NCBI GenBank assembly: GCA_023333565.1
Contig: JAJKFH010001538.1
Location: 310,001 to 374,000, forward strand
From: Puffinus mauretanicus
Taxonomy: Eukaryota > Chordata > Aves > Procellariiformes > Procellariidae
Length of the DNA: 64,000 nucleotides
Direction: 5' to 3'
Shown piece after piece: positions 1-11,990 of this stretch (position 1 is its first letter; the number at the start of each line of letters is the position of its first letter). The notes beneath the pieces were generated by a model, which saw only the letters and a list, made by a program, of their open reading frames with translations, was not told the DNA's origin and did no database searches. Made by a program: the position numbers and the translations under genes.

Positions 1-538
<538 letters not shown>

Positions 539-1010
539 ATAGACTGTCCAAACTGTTGGACTCCAGTGGGCCAAAATGAAAACATCAACTTGGAACATTT
601 AGTTGGACCAGAAACAGCTGCAAATAACTGTATAGTGTTGCTGTCACGAAACTTAGACCTGTTTTGAATCATCTGGAACAATGAAAACAAATGTCTTGTG
701 TTCACTTTTTTAGGACTTTGAATACTGTTTTCAATTGACCTGAGGGTGTCTATAGCTTTAATAAGTGTTCATGCTTATCAAGTTAATGTAATTTCTTTCC
801 CATTCCTATATCTTTAGAAAAGTAACTTTTGGTTGTTTATTTGAGGGTTGAGGTTTTTGTTTGTTTGGGTTTTTTTTAGGGGAGGGAGGGAGAAGAATTG
901 CAGTTATAAATTGGTAGATTTTTATCAACAAAAGTTAAGAGAACTGCAGATGCTGTAGATTTGGGGTACTTTTTGAATAAATCTGCAGTAATAAAGAACC
1001 TGTTTCCTGT
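539..1010 (+). other. YIPF5: YIPF5 3'UTR, proximal form
   Basis: This non-coding sequence follows the stop codon and runs to the first pair of poly(A) signals, with cleavage expected about 15-25 bases after them. It is T-rich in the middle and contains a G-rich run at 867-890 that could fold as an RNA G-quadruplex. The exact cleavage site is inferred, not seen. Confidence 0.75.
976..995 (+). promoter_or_regulatory. YIPF5: tandem poly(A) signals of YIPF5
   Basis: Two canonical AATAAA hexamers lie at 976-981 and 990-995, about 440 bases after the YIPF5 stop codon. A TG-rich stretch follows at about 1055-1070. This is the most likely 3' end of the transcript. Confidence 0.7.
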
Positions 1011-4000
1011 CCCCTCTTACCAAAAGCAAAATGTACAAATGAACACAAGCAATTAGAGTATTTTGTGTATTTTAACAAATATGCTCTTAAGCTTTTTGGT
1101 CTCATTTATTTGTTCATTTGATGTGATAGTATTTCAGGATTTAAGATACTTAAATTACGAATTAGAAAACAGATGCTTAAAAGTTAAAGGGATCTGTAAT
1201 TCTGTCACACTTGAAATATGAATACATTTGGATGTCTAAGTAGCTATATGTTAACTTGGATTTCTGAAGATGACTTCAACTAGAGTTTCTTTTCCTAATG
1301 GTGCACATACTAGTAGATGAAGAGTAATCTCCTTTGCAGTACTTCCAAGAAAAAAACACCATTTTGGAAATGTTATGCTTGTCAGTATTGTAGTTACTGT
1401 AAAATAATTTAAGGCATATTGATTAAATTTTCCTTAAATTTTGAAAAAGGCGTTTGATTTTTCTAATCTTTCTTTTTTAGTGGAGTTCAGTTACTAAAAC
1501 AGAAACTTCAATATTGAAGCAAAATCATATCTAAAACTGTATTCAGTTAGTGGATTTGATACTTGCTTCAGTCACAAATACTTAATCTTACATGAGGTAT
1601 AATCTAGTTTGTGATGTTAGTCACTTACAAGAAGTCTTACAAGCATAAGAAGTGGGAAACCAAAAATAATTGTTCTTCACATAAGCACTTGCTAATTCTT
1701 AAAATAAGCAAGAAAAGGATACAGATGTATTTTAAGTCATACTGGGAAGGGGAGGTTACTTACGTAGATAGTAATTCCCCGCCTTGGAAATGAAAAAGCT
1801 CTAACAAAGTGCTATTTTATAACTACCATTTCTTCAGCAATTTAATCCAAGGGATTTCATTTCATTGAATTTACCACAGGTGTTAGTCTGATGTTCATCT
1901 GTCATGTCCATGGAATGATATATTGATAGACTTCAGGAGTTGAATCACTGGTCAGATGTGTTATGTTAACACCCTCTGGTAAGACTTTATGTGCGAATGC
2001 ATCTTCAAAGGAAAGCTTTCATCTTACTGATACATGAAGGAATAATTTCAAAGGCTCAGCACACATTTTTGTTCCCTCTTCCCTTAGTTCTGTACGTTCT
2101 CCTAAAAATATCTTCCTAGTGCCAGTAGAAGCTACTGACAAGATCCTCCTTTGTTGGCCAGAGCCAGCTTTTGCTTGTGTCACTGGGAGTTGTGGGAAGT
2201 GTTGTATGAGCGTAAAGCCTTTAAGAACCAAACACTGATGCACGAAACTGTTCTGACTTGCGTTATGTATTGTAACTGGCTTTTACAATGAATTTTAGAA
2301 CACACACACACACATATAAAAAACTTCAATTTCCTTTCGGAACTGAATTCACCAGCCCAGATAATTTTCTACTTTGATATGTTTTTACAAATTGTCATCC
2401 TAAATAAAAGTGGTGAGTTGATTTTATTTAGCAAAATGTTTTACTCTGTACTTTGTAGTTCTGAGTAGACCACATCTGCCCTGGCGCATAAAGTTCTTGC
2501 TCCTTTTAACGAAGAACATTACCTGCATGATGTCCTGTATTTGTGCAAATAAATTACAACGATTACCTTTACTAATGAGGCCTAATTAAATATGGAATTG
2601 CTCTAGTGAGTACAAAAGCTCACATACTTTCTTGAGCACATCAGGTTCTAATACTCAAATATTGTATTTTTGTGAAGCGGGCTAATTAAGCTTCCCTTGC
2701 ATACACAAATGCGGTTCATTTCTAAAAGCTTGCACTGGTTCTGTGGATGGCTTCCAGGGTGATTACTTATGTGTTAACTATTATAAATAACCTTTTTTCT
2801 CACCACAGCACAAGCAAACCAAGTGCACAGGAAAAACATTAAAATTAGCTTGTCTTAGTACAGCACTGGCAATATAGCTGCTGAGTTTGGAAAGACGATA
2901 TGAAAAGGTATTTATTTAGATATATATGTTCACAAAGTCCTTGCCCCGGCAGTAGAAGATACTACACGTTCTACTCGAGCAGTGAGGTTTGACCAGAGTG
3001 TTTCAGGAGCATTTTGTGTTCTTCAGCTCACATTGTGGAGAATTTAGCAGTGAATTTCTAACTGGACTCTTGGGGGCAGCAGAGAAGCGGACGGGAGTAG
3101 AAGGTCAAACGCTTTAATTCATAGAGGACTTTATAAAAACACAATGTTATGTCTAGACTGGTAGTCTTAAATATCCCAGATTTCTGGTATATTAATTAAT
3201 GTGATTCCATTGACTGTGTTTATTGCCTTTCCAAAATCAATTCCATTGATTTTCTGTAATAATGTTTTGTCCTACATCTTGCTTCAATTTTAGTTACATT
3301 TCAGATGATTTAATCTTGCCATCACATAGAATGATAAGATTGTACGCTGTAATTCTTTACTCCAACATTTGACTTTCATATTTAGTAGGACGTTTTTTTC
3401 TTTTACTTTCTAAATCTGAACTCTTCCCCCACAGTCTGTTAACATCAGTATTCTCATCTAGTTTTCAGATTAAATGCTAACATTACTTGCTTCCATCCTG
3501 CATTGTCTCTTGACATTTTCATGTTACTCAGCTTAAAGCATTCAAATAGGAACGCTGGTGTTGCTTTTTTAAAACCACTTTTATTATCACACCCAATCTT
3601 GAAATTACTTCCTATTCTACAAAAGTTAAAAGTTACCTTTCCCAGTTTGTCGATGTTTTGACAGTGACTTTGCTTTTCAGGTCACTTGTTTTGCTACAAG
3701 GCAGCTGCTGACTGCAATTCAGCTTGTTTCTATAGGCAACATTTCTGTAAGTATCAACAAATTACATGGCACGTCCTTTACTAAAAAGCATGTTTTTTCT
3801 TGTGCCTTTCATCCGTGCACTGGTGGCATCTGTTCTTGAGGGGCTATTACTTGTTTAGTGATGGATGAATACCTTCAGAAGCCACAGAGAGCAGGGACTG
3901 ATTTGGTATTTTGTGTGAAGCCAGATGTTCCTCTATCCTCGCGGCTGGAGAGGAGCATCCTGGATTTGAATGGGGAACACCAACATGGCTGTGCACCAGC

Positions 4001-4628
4001 ATCGCTCGTGCTTTGCACTGCCTTCTCTCCAAAATGATTACCTTATTTCCATGGAGTTGAGCAGTCCAGACTGGGTTACTGTAGAGGCCGTTCGTTTGGG
4101 TCTGTAATAAGAAGCTGGAATACCCTTAGGCTTGTCTCCAGGTATCGGCACCAGGATATTTTCACTGGATTATCTGTGCACGAAGGAACTGGGACTCTCG
4201 CTCCTCGAGGGACTGATGGTTGCAGTTGGGCACACGCTTCGTGGTGCGAAGGCTGGGCAGTCCAGCCCGAGAGCAGTCAGTGGGAGGGAGTCACTCGCTA
4301 ATGCGCTACTGGTGCATTAGTTCGTATCAATACCATTGTTTAAAAGTTTGTTTAATGTTTTTTAGGAACCACATTAGCTAAAAGAACAGCCAGCGCTTTG
4401 GGGTATAACACATATGTTATACCACAGAAGCAGGGTTTGCAAAAGAGAGACCATGTTTTCACTATGGCAGTTGATTTACCTGGACAAGCTTTCAGTCTCT
4501 GTGTCCTCACTGAGATGCTTTGGAGTGCCTGCTGTTAATGTTAGATGCTGCGTCTTAACAAAAAATGAAAGAATGGAGTCACTGGGCATGCTGTTTCCTG
4601 CTTCTCCACTGGGTGGGCCTGCAACATA
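1011..4628. other. AT-rich non-coding stretch after YIPF5
   Basis: There is no recognisable gene here. The first 1.5 kb may belong to a longer YIPF5 3'UTR. A short CA run lies at about 2301-2314. Small ORFs on both strands (up to 74 codons) overlap and resemble nothing I know. A 9-bp inverted repeat with a 4-base loop lies at 4402-4423. Confidence 0.6.
2403..2553 (+). promoter_or_regulatory. possible distal poly(A) signals
   Basis: AATAAA occurs at 2403-2408, directly followed by a GT-rich and T-rich stretch, and again at 2548-2553. These could end a longer YIPF5 3'UTR of about 1.9-2.0 kb. AATAAA is common in AT-rich DNA, so this is only a possibility. Confidence 0.3.
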
Positions 4629-4704
4629 TCTGATGTGCTACAACACGTCTGATGTACTATGGTATATGTGCTGTACTGCGATGCTTCTGATGTACTGTAA
4701 GGCA
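4629..4704. repeat. degenerate 19-bp tandem repeat (about 4 units)
   Basis: The motif TCTGATGTRCT begins at 4629, 4648 and 4686. The spacings of 19 and 38 bases imply a 19-bp period, with a diverged unit at 4667. This small decayed minisatellite explains the repetitive look of the 130-codon ORF that overlaps it (4414-4806), which is probably not a gene. Confidence 0.6.
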
Positions 4705-7700
4705 GGACTCGGGGCTGGCACAGCTCAGCGTCAGGAAGCCTTTCCCCTCCTTCTCCCGTCCTTGCTTGTCTCCTACAACATCAATAGCAATTACATTCCC
4801 AGGTAGTCAAACCACTAATGTTGTCAAGCTGGGTTTCTGTTCCCTGTAATGGGGAAGGGATTCATTTCAGTCATGGCCTGTCAAATTAGCGGAGATGCTG
4901 TGTGTGCTGGGTAGCCCTCCTGGCAACGGGAAACCTTTTCTACATCTCATTCTTTGTATAAAGCTGTAATATTTCTGACCAGCTTTTGTTTTTCACATTG
5001 CATTGAAGTCTCTTCATTTTCTGTACACAATCCGAAAGCATGTAAAATTATTCTTCTCTGGGTAATTCACTGCCTTTCCAGCTGTTGGGTGATACAGCCA
5101 GGCAAGCTCTTCCCTAGTGTGGATCACATTGTGTGGTAGCACTGTCTCGGTACCTTTTGTCCGTGTAAGTTGACATAGCCTTCCTTTGCTATACTTTTTA
5201 AATTTAGTTAAATAGCATTCCTCTCAGAACTAAAAAAATTTATTTACATGATCTATGGGATTAGAAGGGTTTTTAAAATATTTTTTGTTGTTTAGGAGTT
5301 GCAAGCCCTAATACGTCAAGATGTGAGGACCTCAGGTTATTTATTGTGGTTATCCTTGAGTGTCCTGTGAGATGGGGAAGTTCTGTTGTCCTGTTTTGTA
5401 GATGAGGAACGGAGTAAGGAGATGTATGTAATTTGTGTAAGTCCTGCTGCATTTGACCGTCTTTATGCCAGCAAAACATAACGGGGTATTTCTCCAGGGG
5501 GCAATTCTCAGTCCAGCTCTCTGGGACACAGTTTGAAAGTGGGAGGAGGCTTTGTAATTGGAAAGTCTGTCGATTGTGTTTGCCAGCTTTGTGCTTTCCT
5601 AATCAAAGCCAGCAGGCCGTTAGCCAAACAGCAGTCCATGCTTTGGGGAGGACTGCAAGCATTGTGCTCTTAAGGGCATTTTTTTTCTTCCTATTATTTC
5701 TTTGCTTTATTGCAAGAAGTACTGACATTAGAAAAGCAAGGATTCTCTGGTCCTCATCAGGAATGGTGAAGTGGAAGATTGTCTAAAATTAGACGCTAGT
5801 CCTGCAATAGGCCTCTCTCACAAGTTGTACTGTAATTACGTGTCTTTAGGAAGAAGGGTGTTGCTCTATTTCTTTACAAACTAAACTCCACCACATTGTT
5901 CTTGGAATTACAATGCTCTTACCATATACGTTTCTATTCATTTTTTCCCAATACTCTTGCTTTTCTGCTGTTAGCGTAGGAAAATCTAACCTTCTTGGAT
6001 ACCTGCCTTACCTACTGACCTACCAGACCTATTTGCTTTTCAGTTGCAGAATTTGCATCCGCTTTCATGCAAGAGCTGAAGCCAAAGGTAAGAAGCATTC
6101 CGTGCTTCCATCGGAAAGACGACCCCAGCTCCCACGAGCCGTTATCTCTACTGCACGCAGCTACTGCAGTGACATGAAGTTACCATCGGGCTTTGAACCA
6201 GACCCTGCCAGAGGCACTCTTTACCTACCCGTGTTTTCTTAAGTCTGGAGAATAATGATTTACTGCTAAAGACAAGTCAGGAAAATTCCCCTCTCTCTAG
6301 ACTGCCCGTTCCCCGGCACAGTGTTAGGTAGCTCCGGAGGCACAGGGTGTGTTTTCCCCTTTGTAAACGCGTGGTTTGCATCTCGGGTTGCTAAATGCAT
6401 TACAGGAGGATATTTCGCCTCGGAGATCTGCGCAGGGTTTCCTCCCGCACAGCTTGTCCCCCGCGACCTCCCTGTCAGAGGGAGGTGACTAGAGAGGCAC
6501 AGTTTCACGGTCCGGCTGAGTGCTGGTCCCAGAACTTTTTGGCAGAGTCTTTCCAGGCCCACTGGCAGCAAGCACCAGCAAAGGCTTATCTTCAGCAGTT
6601 TTTATGAATCCAAACTCGAGGCCATTTGGGCCTCAGGGTAAAATCCAGACGTTCTTACTTGGGGCGTGATTTATCCCACTCCGGTGGGTGCCAGCTTCTC
6701 AGTTCTTTTTCAGGCAGAATTCCCATTTAGCTCAACAGGAGACTTAGCTGAATCAACAAGATGAATATTTGGCCAGTAATTATGTCAGGCAAATCTGGAC
6801 AAATATCCTCATTTACAAATAAACCTGACAGGCTTGTAGACACTTGGCTAGTACCTCTACTCCAGTCAACGTCAGACCTAAGTGATGCCTAGCCTCCCAA
6901 GCTTGTGCTCGGACTAGCCGCATCCACAGAAAAAAGAATTTCAGTGTTGAAATTCGGCTCCTTACCTCAGAAATGTACCGAGTCTGAAAAGTATGTTTAT
7001 AGAGGACTTTTGTTTTAGTAAAGGGTACAATCTGCAGAAGTGAAAATCCATCTTAAAAACTGTATTAACTGGTTCATGTTCAGTTACCCAAGAAAGTTGA
7101 AGCTCATGTTGTCCTCATACCATCAAGACAAACACTAAAGACTCACGACAGGTTATGGAGGATTTTAGTGAGTTCAGTGCCTTTTTCTTCATTTATTTAA
7201 TTTTCACTTTATTAATATGAGTCAATCTTCTGATTGTTTTAGCAGCTAGTTCAAATGTTAATTGTCAATAGGAAAAGATAATCTAGTGTCTTGGCAAGGC
7301 TCTGCTGGTAGTGTGGCTGCTTTATTGAATCACAGATGGAAACATTTAAATTCAGGATGATTTTCTCATTCCAGTGTTTTGTCCCAATTAAAAATTACTG
7401 GTTCAGACAAGGTTAGGAGATGTAAAGAAGGCAGTGTCTGCACTTAACTAATGCCAACAGCAGATGTCACATTACTTGCCACTCTGCTTTCTTAGAGATT
7501 CATTTAGCCAAATTCTGCCAAATATCCGTTTGGTTTATTTTAAAAGCCCTGAGCCTGCAAGGTACAGAATTACCTTTAATTGTTTTATATGGGATTTGAG
7601 AAATTTTAACATTCCCCTTGAGGGTACAAAGAGTGTTTTTTATCTTTTGGAATAGACTGTTCCAGGAAAGTCAGATGGGGTTCTCCGCACAGCAGATACA

Positions 7701-8489
7701 CTGTGAAACCACAGACTTCTGGCTAGCTTGTCACCATCTCACTGCACTCAGCGCAAGATCAGTCTAGTGGCCTCTCTTATGGAATTGGATCCAGATTTTC
7801 TGAAGTGAGGCCTCAAAACTGATCTCTGAAAATCGTATGGATGCCCTGTTTATCACCATCCTGTGAGCATGTAGCTTGGTTCCCCAGGGGAAGCCCCTTC
7901 CTCCGGGTCCCCTGTTATGGGGCTGGGGTGTGCACACGCAGTCAGCGGTGAAGCCCCATTTCTGCACCATGGGAGAGCAGGCAGGACCCAGCACGTGGGG
8001 CTGAACGCAGAGCCCTCTCTTATGGCAGTTTTCTAATGCTGCCCGTGCTTTGTTCCCTTGGCCACCTCCGTGGCTGCCTCGCCAGTGCCCCTCGTGAAGG
8101 CTGCCTCTTCCCACATCCTCCTCTGCTCTCGGCTGTAGAAGGTTGGTCTGGATGGGACCCAGAGAAGTCCATCAGCTGGTGTAAAGGCAAAATTAACTCA
8201 TTTCTGACAGATAGGTCTGACCTGTCCTTTAAAACTCCAGCTGAAGGGAAATGACACAATCTCCCTTGAATACCTTGTCAGTGCTTTGCTAACGTTATGA
8301 TTAGAAAATGGTCCATGATGTCAGGCTTATTTCTTCCTATTTCTTCCTCCCTTTAATGCACTTTATTATTACTATTCTATCCACAATAGACATGAAAGAC
8401 AGCTTATTCTCTTCCTTTTGGCAGCAGCCTCCTACATAATGGTGAACTCGTTCTAATTTCCCCTGTCATTTTTCTCTTTTCTTGAAAAA
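4705..8489. other. non-coding stretch, nothing assigned
   Basis: I see no exon, RNA gene or known repeat with confidence. The region around 6300-6560 is GC-richer, with several CpGs and overlapping ORFs on both strands (6266-6571 minus, 6395-6607 plus) that look like chance. A similar GC-richer patch at about 7860-8150 also yields overlapping ORFs on both strands. Confidence 0.55.
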
Positions 8490-9560
8490 AAACCTGTTTG
8501 ACTATCCACTGCAATCCCCAAATCCTCTTCTACAGAAATGCTACTGAGCCCGTGGTTACCCATCTTGTTTGTAGGCATTGACGTTTCTTCTTTAAAATAG
8601 CGTTGTGCGCTCTACTGAATTCCATCTTAAGTCAGATCATTTCTCCAATTTATGTAGATCAATTTGAACTCTAATCCCATCTCCAAAGTGATTGCAATGC
8701 CTTCCACTTTATTATCATCTTTAAATTTCATCCCCCAAGTTGATTAAAATAGTGAATAGTGCAGACTGAGGGTGGGGTATATCGCCTGCATTTAATAATG
8801 ATGCAGTCATAATTTTGCACTCACATTTCAACCTTTATAGTAAATTTTTCTGAACTGTGTTTCTTGTAAATCACAATATCACATCTGCTGCTTCCCCGTC
8901 TTTAATAAGACCAGTTACCTGTGGAAGAAGAATAACTAGGTTTTCTTAACCTGCTTTCTCTCTTACAATCCCATATTGGCTGTTTCTTATCACCTCATTT
9001 TCTTCTACGTATTTTACGGACTGATTCTTTTAATTATTTCCTCCTTATAGGCATTAGCATTTGTTCCTCAGGTCCTCCTTTTAAAAAGAGCTTTATTTGT
9101 CCCTCTGTAACTACAGCTTTTGTGACCCCATCCCTGCACTTGCTGCACATGTTCTCAAGATGATTGCAGGTGGCTGAGAAATTGCTCTATCCAGTTCCCT
9201 GAGAATCCTCTAGTATCATTTAATAAGCCTCTATGGACACACAATTTACAGAAATTGTTTTAACCTTTTAAGGGTTTAAGCGTTTGGTCACAGCTGGTGT
9301 TTTGGTGAGGACTCACAAAAAAAGGGCATGTTAACCTCCTGATCATCATGCAGCACGTGCTTTCCTTCCCTGTTAAGAAACGGTCATGTACTTTGCTTTT
9401 ACTTTTTCTTCTAATATATGCATACAAACTTTTGTTAGTCTTGTTTGCAGCTTTGTTATGTGCAGCATCACTTATTACTCTTCCATTTACCTCAGCATAG
9501 GCTGCTTATTTTTTCACCATCTTTACTAGAAGAACATGCATCAAATTTTCTTTGGCCTCG
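8490..9560 (-). mobile_element. ancient CR1 / L3-like LINE, reverse-transcriptase part, decayed
   Basis: The plus strand follows, with many changes, the antisense of the ORF2 region of old amniote CR1/L3 elements as I remember it. On the minus strand one frame at about 8700-8629 reads IRVQIDLHKLEK followed by a stop, recalling the LQxDLxKLEKW segment at the C-terminal side of the reverse transcriptase. At about 8900-8862 the frame reads EAADVI just before the position of the (Y)LDFSKAFD catalytic block, which is broken by a stop. Further right the match continues more loosely to about 9270, and perhaps 9560. No intact ORF remains. The boundaries are approximate. Confidence 0.8.
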
Positions 9561-11590
9561 TTTACATCATCAGCCATTGAGATGTTATTTACAGAAGAAG
9601 CTGAAATAATCAGACTAGAGTATTTTAACCTTCTCAATGCCTTTCAGACAAACAATTTCACCACTGAATTTTGGGTCTACTTCAGTCTTTAAATACATGC
9701 AAAATGGTGGCTTTGAGTGCTTTTGGATTATGCAACACATGAGAAGAGGGTCCTTGTTTCCCTTTGAATTGTTGTTTGTTTGGAGGAATATTTGCTCAAT
9801 CCTCTGCAAATCAGGTCGCTGATTTTAGCAGCCAGCCTTGAATTAAACAAATCTGGAATTAACTGGCCTGAGTTCAGTTAATCAATTGCAAAATGGGTTT
9901 GCTAATTCTGGAGCTGCAGCAATCTGCGGAGGAGTAGGGGGGGGTTGTTTGAAGACAGACTGAACTAGCAGGAGCAAACTAGAGCAATGTCATTTTTAAC
10001 AACATGAACCTCAAGGTAAGCACTGTGCTATGAGTAGAATCTGCTTGTGCAAGTTATCAATACAGTGCTTTTCCCATAAAAAATGTGCACGTCAGTAAAA
10101 TAATTAAATCATTTAATTACATTTTATTTGAATAAAATTGTTCAAAAAGTTGTATTGTTCCTAAAAGCTAAAGAATGAAAAGGGATCTGCAAATACAATC
10201 TTACGGGGAAAAAGAATGCCCCGGGTATGAATTTAAGTAGCAATGATTTAATAAGAAGTATATCTGCTTGATTAGCTGCAATTGGCTTTAATGTTTTCTG
10301 TTGCTATTTTATACTCTCCTGGAATTCTTACAATCTAAATCCTTTTATCTAAACTGGATGTACTTAACTATATAACAGTAGGTTTGATCTGGAGGTTGAG
10401 AATTCACAGTTTTGTATGTCAGTAACAGTTTTCTGAGAGACGCAGATGTTTCATGTTAACTTAATTTCAGTATCTTTTAGACTGAATGCATTTGTTTATT
10501 CACATGTTTACACAATCAAGATAATGATTCTGATGCTATGGGGTAGTTTATTTCTGTTCATTTATTTAATGTTTAAATAACATCATCTGCTTTAAATATC
10601 AAGGTTTGCGTGGGGTTTTTTTGTTGGTTTTTTTTAACTGAACAGACCTCTCTCATTTCACTCCTTAATCTCTGGCGATTTCATTGTCATATCTGAATAA
10701 AGCATCAGAATTAAATTTTAAATATGCATATTGACAAAAGACAAGAAGATCATAATTATAAATGATTGATTGGTCCAAGCCCACATCATTGGATTAATTC
10801 CTCACTCCTTCGCACCACTGTTAATTTGGAATAAATTTGCAGCAATCAAGTGATCTTAACTCGTGTGGTATGTATGAAGATCTTAATGTTCTGCCTGAGC
10901 TTTAATTGAGCTTAAGAAGCCTAATTCTGCCTCCAATCTATTCTTATTTTTGTTTCAGACCTGGAGTGAATGTAGAGCTTAAATCTGAAAATGATCCTCC
11001 TGTCTACATATTAGCTAGTGATAGTTTTCCCGCCCAGTCATTGCTTCCATTAATAGGCTCAAACTTTCACGCAAGGATGGAGGGTACAGCGCAGCCGTGC
11101 TGATGCGCTGCTATAGCTGCAGAGGTAGTTTAATAGCAGATCACTTAAACATATACATGTATGGAATGGGATTACATTTTCCACATGTGACTCCTGTCAC
11201 TTCTCATAAGATCTGCTGTGAACATACAGTGATTTATTTAAAGAATGCCAGGAGGGAATAAAGTCACAAAAGGTTTCAGAGCTTCAGAGTGAGGTAAATA
11301 AGAGGTCGTAATATATTTAACAAACGATCGTGAAAAACACAGGAAGAGAGAGAGGAAAAATCCATCCCTGGCTATGAAGTTGTTTAAATGTAAGAGTCAG
11401 GAGCACTGTTCAGATGGGAGTATTTTCTTGGCTTTTCCCTGCATAAATAAATCATCACAGCGTACATAGTGGACGTGGTGATATGTAGTAAATTCTACCC
11501 TGAAAGCCCCTCGCCCACACTCCTCTCCCTGTTGCGGTACCAAACCCTGCACGATGCCAGGCTGGAGCGTGACCCCGGGCGTGGTGTGCA
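9561..11590. other. AT-rich non-coding stretch
   Basis: No gene is recognised. The part from about 9840 to 10300 and from 10480 to 10860 is rich in TAAT-type and ATTTAA motifs and carries an AAATATGCATAT block near 10720. That composition is often seen in developmental enhancers but is not diagnostic. A T/G-rich low-complexity patch lies at about 10610-10637. Confidence 0.5.
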
Positions 11591-11642
11591 GGATGCAGCC
11601 GCGGGATGCTCCCGGGGGATGCAGCTGCGGGATGCTCCCGGG
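11591..11642. repeat. 26-bp GC-rich tandem duplication
   Basis: Two adjacent 26-bp units (11591-11616 and 11617-11642) differ at one base. Each unit itself contains the core GGATGC twice, giving four copies, and a partial further copy follows near 11669. The repeat is the source of several overlapping ORFs on both strands between 11397 and 11956, none of which looks like a real gene. Confidence 0.85.
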
Positions 11643-11867
11643 TGGTGTCTGGCTGTTGCCGGTGCAGGGGGATGCAGCAGAGCCCGCAAGTGAGCCCCCA
11701 GCCCGGGGGAGCTGCGTGGCTCGCACAAAGCAGAGAGCAAGCCTCCTGTTAAGACACAGCAAGCATTCCCTTTCCATCTGACTGTAACAGGGTCTGAGGC
11801 AGATTTCTGTCTCCTGCCTGCCAGTGTCTGCCTGTGTCTGTAGCAGGATGCAGAGGATAAATGGTCA

Positions 11868-11990
11868 AAAAAACAAAAACAAAAAAAACCACCCGTTGGT
11901 TCTTCTTTGTACTTTTTGCATTCAGTATCTTTCAGATAGTTACACAAGACATGCAAAATTTTACCTTGTAAAAAAAAAAAAAAAAAAAAA
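11868..11990. repeat. A-rich low-complexity patch with A21 run
   Basis: An AAAAAC-type patch lies at about 11868-11889 and an uninterrupted run of 21 A at 11970-11990. A T14 run follows at 12071-12084. I cannot identify a parent retroelement next to these runs, so they are listed as simple sequence. Confidence 0.8.

Noticed and set aside
3200..3290. weak similarity to the CR1 reverse-transcriptase antisense block
   Set aside because: Only about 30 bases resemble it and the flanks do not continue the match.
4402..4423. 9-bp inverted repeat with a 4-base loop
   Set aside because: A palindrome of this size is expected by chance in a window of this length.
11397..11956. overlapping ORFs up to 153 codons on both strands
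   Set aside because: They are created by a GC-rich patch and the 26-bp duplication.
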